A stretch of 37,992 bases of DNA from Opitutales bacterium UBA2995 (GTDB lineage: Bacteria; Verrucomicrobiota; Verrucomicrobiia; Opitutales; UBA2995). This document shows positions 16,254 through 24,132 of this stretch, one piece after another; within the stretch, counting starts at the first letter, position 1, and the number at the start of each line of letters is the position of its first letter. The position numbers were made by a program, and so were the translations under genes. The notes under the pieces are model-generated. The model saw only the letters and a list, made by a program, of their open reading frames with translations. It did no database searches and was not told where the DNA came from. The DNA is taken from NCBI GenBank assembly GCA_002346535.1, contig DDZZ01000006.1, forward strand, positions 1-37,992. Direction: 5' to 3'.

Positions 16254-17630
16254 TTAAGTAAGGATTCCGTGAACAACATTGCCGTGCACATCCGTTAACC
16301 GGTAGTGCCTGCCCTGAAACTTGTATGTGAGTTGAGTGTGGTCGATTCCCAATTGATGGAGAATCGTGGCATGCAAGTCATGCACGTATACCGGTTTGTC
16401 GATAATGTTGTAGCTAAAGTCGTCTGTTGTGCCGTAGGTGAATCCGGGTTTTACTCCCCCTCCTGCCATCCAAATAGTAAAACAACGTGGGTGATGGTCC
16501 CGGCCGTAATCTTCTGGTGTAAGTTGGCCCTGGCAATAGACAGTGCGACCGAACTCTCCACCCCAAATGACTAAGGTGTCGTCGAGCATGCCTCGTTGTT
16601 TTAAATCGGTAATCAATGCGGATGATGCTTGGTCGGTATCCATGCATTGGGTACGAATATCTTTAGGAAGCTTGGTGTGTTGATCCCAGCCCCGGTGAAA
16701 GAGCTGCACAAAGCGGACCCCCCGTTCTGACATCCGACGAGCCAGTAGACAGTTATAGGCATAAGTGCCCGGCTTGCGCGAATCCTCTCCGTAGAGATCA
16801 AAAACATGCTCCGGCTCGGAATCAACGTTGGTGAGTTCGGGTACGGAGAATTGCATCCGGTAAGCCATCTCATACTGAGCGATGCGGGTCTGAATTTCCG
16901 GATCGCCGAAATCCTTGAACCGCATTTCGTTCAATTTCGCCACGTCATCGATCATTTTGCGGCGGGTCTGCGCATCTACCCCCTCCGGATTCGAAAGATA
17001 CAAGACCGGATCTTTGGTGGATCGAAATTTTACCCCCTGATACTTGGTCGGTAAAAATCCACTTCCCCAAAGCCGGTCATACAATGGCTGACCACCGGTA
17101 CCTGAAATCAAGGCAATAAAAGCAGGCAAATCTTCGTTCTCACTACCCAATCCGTAGGACAACCAAGACCCAATGCTCGGGCGCCCGGCCAGCTGAAATC
17201 CCGTCTGAAAAAAGGTAATGGCCGGGTCGTGGTTGATGGCCTCTGTCTTCATCGTCCGGATGAAACAGAGATCGTCAACGATTTTGGCCGTGTAAGGGAG
17301 CAAATCACTCACCCAGGCCTGAGACTCCCCGTGCCGGGCAAAATTGAACAAGGTCGGCACGACGGGAAAGCGGTCTTGAGCAGCGGTCATTCCGGTAAAC
17401 CGCTGTCCGTGACGAATTGAATCCGGAAGATCTGTGTCGCGCAGCTCGTAAAGGGATGGTTTGTGGTCAAACAGATCCATCTGTGAAGGGCCACCCGATT
17501 GAAACAGGTATATGATGCGTTTCACTTTGGAAGGAAGGGTCGGGACAGTTCCCAGTAGGCTACTCAAGGCCATCGTTCCGATGCCACCGACCATCCCGCT
17601 CATGAAATCTCTACGTGTGAACTTATTCAT
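16254..17630 (-). CDS. DUF1501 protein (exported, alkaline-phosphatase/sulfatase-like fold)
   Basis: This 458-residue protein begins with a twin-arginine leader, TRRDFMSG (5-12) followed by a hydrophobic stretch, so it should be exported folded by Tat. The family signature is clear: RIIYLFQSGGPSQMDLFDHKP near residue 40, INHDPAITFFQTG and IGSWLSYGLG in the middle, FVQLFHRGWDQH, and the C-terminal VIWGGEFGRTV and GRDHHPRCFTIWMAGGGVK. The histidines and aspartates in these segments match the metal ligands of the alkaline phosphatase superfamily, but no substrate is established for DUF1501. It overlaps the upstream DUF1553 gene by four bases (ATGA), the usual pairing in Planctomycetota and Verrucomicrobiota, so the two proteins very probably work together. 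Confidence 0.9.
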   Translation of the reverse strand: MNKFTRRDFMSGMVGGIGTMALSSLLGTVPTLPSKVKRIIYLFQSGGPSQMDLFDHKPSLYELRDTDLPDSIRHGQRFTGMTAAQDRFPVVPTLFNFARHGESQAWVSDLLPYTAKIVDDLCFIRTMKTEAINHDPAITFFQTGFQLAGRPSIGSWLSYGLGSENEDLPAFIALISGTGGQPLYDRLWGSGFLPTKYQGVKFRSTKDPVLYLSNPEGVDAQTRRKMIDDVAKLNEMRFKDFGDPEIQTRIAQYEMAYRMQFSVPELTNVDSEPEHVFDLYGEDSRKPGTYAYNCLLARRMSERGVRFVQLFHRGWDQHTKLPKDIRTQCMDTDQASSALITDLKQRGMLDDTLVIWGGEFGRTVYCQGQLTPEDYGRDHHPRCFTIWMAGGGVKPGFTYGTTDDFSYNIIDKPVYVHDLHATILHQLGIDHTQLTYKFQGRHYRLTDVHGNVVHGILT

Positions 17631-20600
17631 TCTTTGGAAACTGTTTCATCGAGGTTTAATAAGGTGCTGCAAATCATCGTCCAGCTGGCTAGGGTCGCAG
17701 TCGATATTGCAGGATCAACTGGCCGCTCCCCGAAGGAGATCAAAGCCTGGGCTGCATCCGGGTCTTTGGTATATTTTTCGTAGTATCTGTTTTTACTGCT
17801 GAGCAGAACCTTTATTTCGTCACCGTTTGGCGGTCTGCTCAATACACGGGAAAAGACGTTTTGCAGAATGCTCTCTTCGTCTTTTTCGGCTGAGAGTATC
17901 CGTTGAGCAAGTACGCGCGCCGCTTCCACAAAGGTTACATCGTTCATCAGGTTCAATGCCTGTAGCGGGGTGTTGGTTCTACGAATAGCTTCATCGCAGG
18001 CTTCTCTGCCAGCCGCGTCAAAGTTTATCATCATAGGGGGAGGGACCGTGCGTTTCCAGTAGGTGTACAAGCTTCGTCGGTATAAATCTTTTCCTTCCGC
18101 CAATACGTAGTCCTTATCTGAAGCAAAGTCGGCCCACAATCCATCTGGTTGATAGGTCTTCACACTAGGTCCGCCTATTTCATGGTGCAGGAGTCCGCTG
18201 GCGGCGAGGGCCTGGTCTCGGATCATTTCTGCTGGCAACCTAAATCTTGGGCCTCGGGCAAGCAGTCGATTTTCCGGATCTTTTTCAAGGAGTTCGGGAC
18301 TCAATTTGGAAGATTGCTGATAGGTGTTGCTGGTAAGCATCAAACGAAGCATGTGCTGAATGTCCCATCCAGACTCCATAAACTCGACTGCCAACCAATC
18401 CAAGAGTTGTGGGTGGCTGGGTCGCTCACCCTGAACGCCAAAATCTTCTGTGGTTTTGACCAAGCCGGTTCCGAACAGATCCCGCCAGAGGCGATTGATG
18501 GCTACACGGGCAGTGAGGGGATTTTGGCCGGACACCAACCATTTGGCCAAGCCCAGGCGGTTGGCAGGATAGTCCTCCGGAAGTGGCGGCAGGGAAGCAG
18601 GAACCCCGGGTACAACCTTTTCTCCGGGTTGGTCGTATATGCCTCGCTCGAGGACACGGGTGATCCTTGGCATTTCGTCCCGCATCACCATGACCGTTGG
18701 TAGGACTTCATCAAATTTGGTAAGCATACGATTTGCGTTTTGCCAATCACCATAAGCAGTTCGCAGGTATTTCGGGCCACTTTGGCTGATAAAAAAATGA
18801 TCCAGCTTGGCTTTCTGTGACCGGCTTCTCGCGTTGGCCGCCAGATCCACGATCGATCCGAGCGTCGATTGCTCGAAGACGACCCGGATTTCGTTTTCGG
18901 TGAGCATTCGGTCGTAAAAGCGAACGTCGTCTACGGTGCCATCCAGGTCAGCCATTCCTTTTCCGATCCGCATGGGTTCGTCGGAGCTGAAATTTTGGTT
19001 CAGAAAATCGTAATTGATTTTGTGAGGTACCCATTCCCCGTTCAAGTATATATCTATGTCCTTGGCTCGGCGTGTTCCTCCGTAATTTACCCAGATATGG
19101 ACCCATTCGCCCAGTGGAATGGGTTCCTTGATCTCAACCTTCACCGAATCGTCTAGCCATCTCTGAACGAAATTGGCCTGGAGGGTTCCTTTCCCGGTAA
19201 GGTGCAGGTTGTAACCCCTGCCCTCGGGGACGGGAACCATTCGAGACAAAACCGTGCCCTCTTTAAATTGATCTACCTTCAACCGTACTCCGAATGAAAA
19301 TTCATCGAAGTAGCCGAAATTCCCCAGGTGTGCATAGGCGCTGCCGTTCAAGTTCGGAACAACGATCGGTTCTTTTATGTTATCTGGATTTACATACTCG
19401 TGAACCACAAGACCATCGGTCACGGTCCAGTTTTCTGGCAGATTTGAGGCAGACGATTCCCAGTCGGCGAATTCCATCTGATAGTTTGCCTTGGCTTTTT
19501 CCCAAATTTTCCGGGTCTCAAGGTCTCGTTTTATGAGGGCCGCAAGCTCGTCTTGCTGATTACGGGTTGGAGCCTTCAACCAGGGTTCTGAATTTCCTTC
19601 CTTCCAGGCACGTCCGTTTTCCGGTATGTTGTTGAACATAGCGAAGACCTGGTAGTAATCCTTCTGAGAAATCGAATCGTACTTGTGGTTGTGACACCTG
19701 GCACATCCCATGGTTACGCCCTGCCAGATCGTAAAGGTCGTGTCCACCCGGTCTACCACGTATTCCACCTGGTATTCTTCGGGAATGATACCACCTTCCG
19801 CGTTACCTCGGTGGTTACGGTTAAAGCCGGTGGCAATCATCTGTTCGAGGGTCGGAGTCGGCAGAAGGTCACCCGCCAGTTGTTCTATGGTGAACTGGTC
19901 GAAAGGCATGTTTGCGTTATAAGCCTCGATTACCCAATCCCTCCAGCGCCACATTTCCCGCCAGCCATCGTTTTGATATCCACTGGTATCAGCGTAGCGG
20001 GCTGCATCCAACCACCGGATTGCCATTTTTTCTCCGTAGCTTTGGGAATTAAAAAGCTTTTGAATGGACTCAATAACGGGCGTCTTCAGGAAATCCTCGA
20101 TCGCTTCAGGGTTAGGTGGCAGTCCTGTAATGTCGAAATGAATACGGCGCGCGAGAATTCTTGGGTCTGCCGGCTTAGATGGTTCAAGTCCATCTTTTTC
20201 GAGTCGTTTTAGGATAAAGGCATCAATGGGATTTTTAACCCAATCGTGCTCATCAATTTCTGGTTGATCCGGCATTTTAGGGGGAGCCATCGACCAATGC
20301 TGTTTCCATTCTGCCCCTTCAGAGATCCAGGTTTTTAAAAGTTCAATTTCATCTTCGGTCAGGTGGCGATCTGCCTCGGGCGGTGGCATTCGTTCTTGGG
20401 GATCTTCCTGTGATATGCGGAAAAATAGTTCACTGTTTTCAAGGTCTCCTGGAGCAACGACCTTGTAGCCATCCAGATCAGCAAAGAGGCCATTCCTGGT
20501 GTCCAATCGCAGATTCCCTTCTCTATGCTTGGCGTCTGGTCCATGGCACTGGAAGCAGTTGTCCGACAGGATGGGGCGGATGTCCCTGTCAAAATCGAAC

Positions 20601-20701
20601 TTTGCATAACCTCCTGAAAAGGAAATCGAAATCAAGCAGGCTACCAAAGAAAGACTTCCGATGGGTCGATTTGATCTGGATCTTGTTTTGAACATGAACA
20701 A
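17627..20701 (-). CDS. Exported di-haem DUF1549/DUF1553 protein with LamG-like domain
   Basis: The product has 1024 residues, with a signal peptide (residues 1-33, hydrophobic LSLVACLISISFSGGYA). The planctomycete cytochrome C domain follows with haem motif CFQCH (49-53) and GNLRLDTRNGL. DUF1549 spans about 150-355 and includes WLDAARYADTSGY and a second haem motif, CARCH (333-337), in the family segment C.RCH.HKYDSIS.KDYY. A concanavalin/LamG-like domain lies at about 445-610 (WVHIWVNYGG, DGTVDDVRFYDR), suggesting carbohydrate or surface binding. DUF1553 occupies about 680-950 (NPLTARVAINRLWRDLFGTGLV, FRLPAEMIRDQALAASGLL). It is first of a two-gene operon with DUF1501. It probably acts in the periplasm as an electron-transferring partner; the reaction is unknown. 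Confidence 0.92.
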   Translation of the reverse strand: MFMFKTRSRSNRPIGSLSLVACLISISFSGGYAKFDFDRDIRPILSDNCFQCHGPDAKHREGNLRLDTRNGLFADLDGYKVVAPGDLENSELFFRISQEDPQERMPPPEADRHLTEDEIELLKTWISEGAEWKQHWSMAPPKMPDQPEIDEHDWVKNPIDAFILKRLEKDGLEPSKPADPRILARRIHFDITGLPPNPEAIEDFLKTPVIESIQKLFNSQSYGEKMAIRWLDAARYADTSGYQNDGWREMWRWRDWVIEAYNANMPFDQFTIEQLAGDLLPTPTLEQMIATGFNRNHRGNAEGGIIPEEYQVEYVVDRVDTTFTIWQGVTMGCARCHNHKYDSISQKDYYQVFAMFNNIPENGRAWKEGNSEPWLKAPTRNQQDELAALIKRDLETRKIWEKAKANYQMEFADWESSASNLPENWTVTDGLVVHEYVNPDNIKEPIVVPNLNGSAYAHLGNFGYFDEFSFGVRLKVDQFKEGTVLSRMVPVPEGRGYNLHLTGKGTLQANFVQRWLDDSVKVEIKEPIPLGEWVHIWVNYGGTRRAKDIDIYLNGEWVPHKINYDFLNQNFSSDEPMRIGKGMADLDGTVDDVRFYDRMLTENEIRVVFEQSTLGSIVDLAANARSRSQKAKLDHFFISQSGPKYLRTAYGDWQNANRMLTKFDEVLPTVMVMRDEMPRITRVLERGIYDQPGEKVVPGVPASLPPLPEDYPANRLGLAKWLVSGQNPLTARVAINRLWRDLFGTGLVKTTEDFGVQGERPSHPQLLDWLAVEFMESGWDIQHMLRLMLTSNTYQQSSKLSPELLEKDPENRLLARGPRFRLPAEMIRDQALAASGLLHHEIGGPSVKTYQPDGLWADFASDKDYVLAEGKDLYRRSLYTYWKRTVPPPMMINFDAAGREACDEAIRRTNTPLQALNLMNDVTFVEAARVLAQRILSAEKDEESILQNVFSRVLSRPPNGDEIKVLLSSKNRYYEKYTKDPDAAQALISFGERPVDPAISTATLASWTMICSTLLNLDETVSKE

Positions 20702-20873
20702 AGGAGAGAAGTCGGCTCGGATCTGCCGAACCTAAGACGGGTAAAGCCTATTGGCGGTTAAGTTAAAATGCATCCTAGGTTCAAACCCTTTCCCGGTCAA
20801 TACTGCTGTTTAGCATCCTTTTTTGCTCCGGGTGTTTAGAATTGACCGTCGCCGATTCCGTAAATATTCAAAA

Positions 20874-20887
20874 TCTAAAATTTTAGA
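20874..20887. promoter_or_regulatory. 14-bp perfect palindrome in a divergent promoter region
   Basis: TCTAAAATTTTAGA is a perfect palindrome in the 269-base gap between the divergent DUF1553 and MFS genes. It is AT-rich, so some chance exists, but its place between two starts suits a regulator site. Confidence 0.35.
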
Positions 20888-20894
20888 CCTAAAA

Positions 20895-20927
20895 ACAGTG
20901 AATATTACTCCCATTTGAATTCACTGT
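20895..20927. promoter_or_regulatory. 9-bp inverted repeat, candidate operator
   Basis: ACAGTGAAT (20895-20903) and ATTCACTGT (20919-20927) are perfect inverted arms with centres 24 bases apart, about two helical turns, 44 bases upstream of the MFS start. Such spacing is common for dimeric regulators. No regulator gene is next to it, so the protein that would bind is unknown. Confidence 0.4.
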
Positions 20928-20970
20928 GATGGCACTTTGGAGGTAACAATTTACAATTCTGAAGCAAACT

Positions 20971-22188
20971 ATGACATCCGTTCCACAAAAAGACTATCGC
21001 CTCCCACTAACCATCATGATGTTGCTGGAAATCGCCATCTGGGGTGCCTGGCAACCGAAGATTTTTGCGTACATGGGTATGCTTGGTTATACTAGCTGGC
21101 AAATGAGCCTGGTAGGGGCAGTCTTCGGCATCGCTTCGATCGCTGGGATCTTTTTTAGCAATCAGTTTGCCGATCGTAACTTTTCGGCTGAACGCTTCTT
21201 GGCATTCAGTCACTTGGTCGGAGGGATCGCTCTCATAGCAGCTTCTTTTGTTACCAACTTTTGGGGATTCTTTGCCCTGTTTCTCATTTATGGATTGCTT
21301 TACGTGCCAACAATATCCGTGACCAACTCATTGGCCTTCGCAAATTTGCAGGATCCGGCCAAAGACTTTGGAATCGTGCGCATGGGCGGGACGGTCGGTT
21401 GGATCGTGGTAAGCTGGCCTTTTGTTTTCTTACTTAGTGCCGATGCCGGACCTGAAGAGGTTCGGTGGATCTTTATTGTGGGCGGTATAATCTCCTTCCT
21501 TCTGGCCGGATTCAGTCTAACCCTGCCGCATACTCCTCCCAAAAAGGATGTGGCTGGGGCTGACAAGCTGGCTTGGATGAAAGCGATCCGGTTGCTGGGG
21601 CGTCCGTTTGTTTTCCTTCTGTTTGTAGTGACCTTTATCGATTCGGTCATCCACAACGGCTATTTCGTGGTATCCGATATATTTCTAACAACCCGCGTTG
21701 GGATCTCTGCCAATCTGACTATGGTGGTCATGAGTATCGGCCAGGTGGCCGAGATTGTGACCATGATCTTTTTGGGCTGGGTTCTGGCCCGGCTTGGTTG
21801 GAAGTGGACTATGATTGTAGGTATCTTGGGTCATGCGAGCCGATTCGCGGTATTCGCTTTTATGCCGGATCTACAAGGGGTCATTATCGGGGTACAGGTT
21901 CTGCACGGCATCTGTTATGCCTTCTTCTTTGCGGCTGTGTATATCTTTGTCGATGCGGTCTTTCCGGAAGATGTGCGCGCGAGTGCTCAGGGTTTGTTTA
22001 ATTTACTGATGCTCGGATTGGGCATGGTTGTTGCAAGCTTCACCTTTCCGCAGATGATGGCTTCGCTCAAACTAGAGGACGGATCTGTCGATTGGCAAAC
22101 GTTGTTTCTGATTCCCACCGGTTTGGCTTTGCTTGCGATTGTTTTGATGGCTCTGTTCTTCCATCCTCCGACCAAACGGCCGGAGTAG
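20971..22188 (+). CDS. MFS transporter, nucleoside:H+ symporter-like
   Basis: This 405-residue membrane protein has about 12 hydrophobic helices spread along its length. The N-terminus (RLPLTIMMLLEIAIWGAWQP) and the segment RMGGTVGWIVVSW match the Nuc_H_symport branch (NupG/XapB) of the major facilitator superfamily. In PVC bacteria such proteins often sit beside sugar or nucleoside catabolic genes, so the substrate may be a nucleoside, a sugar or a breakdown product. GGAGG lies 28 bases upstream of the ATG, too far for a standard site, and the nearest alternative start would hit a stop. It is divergent from the DUF1553-DUF1501 operon, with possible operator sequences between, and may share regulation with it. 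Confidence 0.87.
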   Translation: MTSVPQKDYRLPLTIMMLLEIAIWGAWQPKIFAYMGMLGYTSWQMSLVGAVFGIASIAGIFFSNQFADRNFSAERFLAFSHLVGGIALIAASFVTNFWGFFALFLIYGLLYVPTISVTNSLAFANLQDPAKDFGIVRMGGTVGWIVVSWPFVFLLSADAGPEEVRWIFIVGGIISFLLAGFSLTLPHTPPKKDVAGADKLAWMKAIRLLGRPFVFLLFVVTFIDSVIHNGYFVVSDIFLTTRVGISANLTMVVMSIGQVAEIVTMIFLGWVLARLGWKWTMIVGILGHASRFAVFAFMPDLQGVIIGVQVLHGICYAFFFAAVYIFVDAVFPEDVRASAQGLFNLLMLGLGMVVASFTFPQMMASLKLEDGSVDWQTLFLIPTGLALLAIVLMALFFHPPTKRPE

Positions 22189-22202
22189 AGTTCCCGGCAT
22201 CC

Positions 22203-22228
22203 ATCCTTCGCCAAGAGCTTCGGAGGAT
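22203..22228. repeat. Imperfect hairpin after the MFS gene
   Basis: ATCCTTCG (22203-22210) pairs with CGGAGGAT (22221-22228), one G-T wobble, around a 10-base loop. It lies 15 bases after the MFS stop. No T-run follows. It resembles intergenic repeat hairpins rather than an intrinsic terminator; I cannot confirm copy number from this window. Confidence 0.35.
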
Positions 22229-22329
22229 TGAAGAAAGGTGATCGGTTTTTTGGGTACATCCGCCATGCAACCACGAAAGTGCAGAGAAGTTTGTGAGTCC
22301 GTAGAAAAGCTGAAGAATTACTTAATGGT

Positions 22330-22342
22330 AGGAGCGGCTTTA
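22330..22342 (+). repeat. Partial REP-like element at the end of the metallohydrolase gene
   Basis: AGGAGCGGCTTTA is the first part of the same repeat seen twice near 29.5 kb, after which the sequence diverges. Its last three bases, read on the minus strand, are the TAA stop of the metallo-beta-lactamase-fold gene. Confidence 0.45.
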
Positions 22343-23965
22343 CGGGTCCTTCCTCAAAAAGTCCACGAACTTCTTCCACGGAACTGGTTGACCGTGAATG
22401 GGAACGACCGTTTCCACATCGAGCTCCAGGCGTTTCACGTGATTGTAGAATGAAATGTTTGAAGCGTTGGGTTCTGTTGGAGGAGTCTGTCCAGGGCCTG
22501 GAGGATCGTACAGATCCGCTTCGATCACGATTTTTTCCTCGGGCAGGTAGGCAATTAACATTCCTTGCACGTGCTTGAGTGGATGCACATAGGAAATATG
22601 CATACTGCGCGAATTATCCTTCAACCAATAGTTTTCCCGGACAGTTTCATATTGGTAGCCTTCGGCAAGCTCAGTCGGAGGCCAGAGGGATACCATGTCG
22701 GGCTGTAAGGTCCGAGGTGCGTAGTTCAACACATCACGGGTATAGAATTCATAGTTTTCCCAATGGGTGATAATGGTTGCGCCGATATGCAAATAGGTTC
22801 TCAGTCCGCCAATGTGGTCGTGATGCTGGTGTGTGTTGACCACAAACCGGATCGGTTTGTCGGGAACAAGACGAACGATCTCATCAATCACCGCCAGATT
22901 TCTAAGCTCGTCTAAGGGTGCCTCCACAACCACCACAAATTTTTCAAATTCAATCGCTACGCTGTTATGTGAAGAACCACCCAGAAGCCAGACACCGTCG
23001 GCAAGTTTTTGCGTTTCAACTTTCACCTCAAAGCTTGTATCGCGTACCGAATCGGGTACTTCGATCGCATCCCCGTAATCATTGGCAGAAATTTCATCCA
23101 AAATCCCGCCGAAATCGTTGTGTCCGGTAGTTATACTCTGAATCTGGTAATTATCGTCCCAACCCGTGTGCCGATGCCATTTGTTTGGAAATCGTATTCC
23201 GTTGCCAAGGTCGACATAAGTCTCGCTAGCAAACTCTTGTTCAAAATTCATGTCACCCAGTACTGGGTCGGGAACCCAGGTATGGATGCGTTGGAGCAGA
23301 TTTTCCTTATTGATAGTAGCGTCCACCCTGAATTTGCCCATGATGGTGATGGAAACAATCCATACTTTCTCGGGCTGAGTCGTGGCTCCATCACGACCCA
23401 TTTCACCGAGTTCCCAACGCCAGGTTGCCTGGGGATTGGCTCCGAGCAAACGCGCTGCTTTCAAGAATCCGTGGGGATTCATCCAGAGATCGAGTTGCCA
23501 GCGTTCAGCATCCACCGGGTGAGCTGCGACCGGGGCTCCGTTCGGGCCATCCGTATGCCAACCAAAACCCTCTTTTACATAAAATGATTGTCGGCGGTGT
23601 TTTTGCAGTGGCGTGCCTCCTCGCCAACCCAAACCGTATTTCCAGGAGGCGGGATTCCTCCCAGGATCGCGCTCAAAGGATTCAACCATATAGCCGGACT
23701 CCCAATTCATGGTACGTTGATAATTTTTCAGGGGCTGATCCCTTGGCCAATCCACTTGATACCCATTCAAGTAAGCCTGTCCGACCATGCCGGCGTATGC
23801 TTCCCCCGCTATGGTGACGCATTTCAGTTTTTTGGTGCCGATGGCTTCTTCGGCGGCCGATAAAATCGGTTCGGGGTCAAGAAATCCCGGAGCGAATTCC
23901 TGGGCATTCAGGAGAACAGCGCTTGTGAGAAGATTAAAAGTAAGAAGAAGTTTGCGAATGTTCAT
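22340..23965 (-). CDS. Exported metallo-beta-lactamase-fold hydrolase
   Basis: The product has 541 residues with a signal peptide at 1-21 (MNIRKLLLTFNLLTSAVLLNA). Residues about 25-300 form an N-terminal region of unknown type that begins like a lipoprotein-carrier (LolA-like) domain. The MBL domain starts near 320. Its zinc motif is HQHHDH (His379, His381, Asp383, His384), followed by ITHWENYEFY, a later acidic ligand segment IEADLYDPP, and a C-terminal VPIHGQP that supplies the last histidine. The substrate is not evident; relatives include lactonases, esterases and sulfur-cycle enzymes. It is divergent from the DUF1592-DUF1552 pair, with 167 bases between the starts chosen here, and convergent with the MFS gene. 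Its stop lies in a REP-like fragment. Confidence 0.85.
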   Translation of the reverse strand: MNIRKLLLTFNLLTSAVLLNAQEFAPGFLDPEPILSAAEEAIGTKKLKCVTIAGEAYAGMVGQAYLNGYQVDWPRDQPLKNYQRTMNWESGYMVESFERDPGRNPASWKYGLGWRGGTPLQKHRRQSFYVKEGFGWHTDGPNGAPVAAHPVDAERWQLDLWMNPHGFLKAARLLGANPQATWRWELGEMGRDGATTQPEKVWIVSITIMGKFRVDATINKENLLQRIHTWVPDPVLGDMNFEQEFASETYVDLGNGIRFPNKWHRHTGWDDNYQIQSITTGHNDFGGILDEISANDYGDAIEVPDSVRDTSFEVKVETQKLADGVWLLGGSSHNSVAIEFEKFVVVVEAPLDELRNLAVIDEIVRLVPDKPIRFVVNTHQHHDHIGGLRTYLHIGATIITHWENYEFYTRDVLNYAPRTLQPDMVSLWPPTELAEGYQYETVRENYWLKDNSRSMHISYVHPLKHVQGMLIAYLPEEKIVIEADLYDPPGPGQTPPTEPNASNISFYNHVKRLELDVETVVPIHGQPVPWKKFVDFLRKDP

Positions 23966-24132
23966 TGCGAGTTCCTGAGTGAAAGATAGGTTCTAATCAA
24001 ATGTTTCGCCCATCCGCAACACTATCCCAATGATAATCCGCTTGTCCAGGGAGCTTGCTTAAATAATTTTTGTTTTGCGGACACTCGCCGTTCCTGAAAA
24101 TGTATCTGTCTCTTTTGACTTTCGCTGAAATC

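Noticed and set aside
18149..18703. Plus-strand open frame of 184 codons opposite DUF1553
   Set aside because: It is the shadow of a conserved domain region in the minus-strand gene.
20842..20870. TTGACC with TATTCA 17 bases on, possible promoter for the MFS gene
   Set aside because: The -10 box matches only half of the consensus, and housekeeping promoters in this phylum are not well enough known to accept it.
23009..23587. Plus-strand open frame of 192 codons opposite the MBL-fold gene
   Set aside because: The minus-strand frame has a signal peptide, zinc motif and full domain; this one has nothing recognisable.
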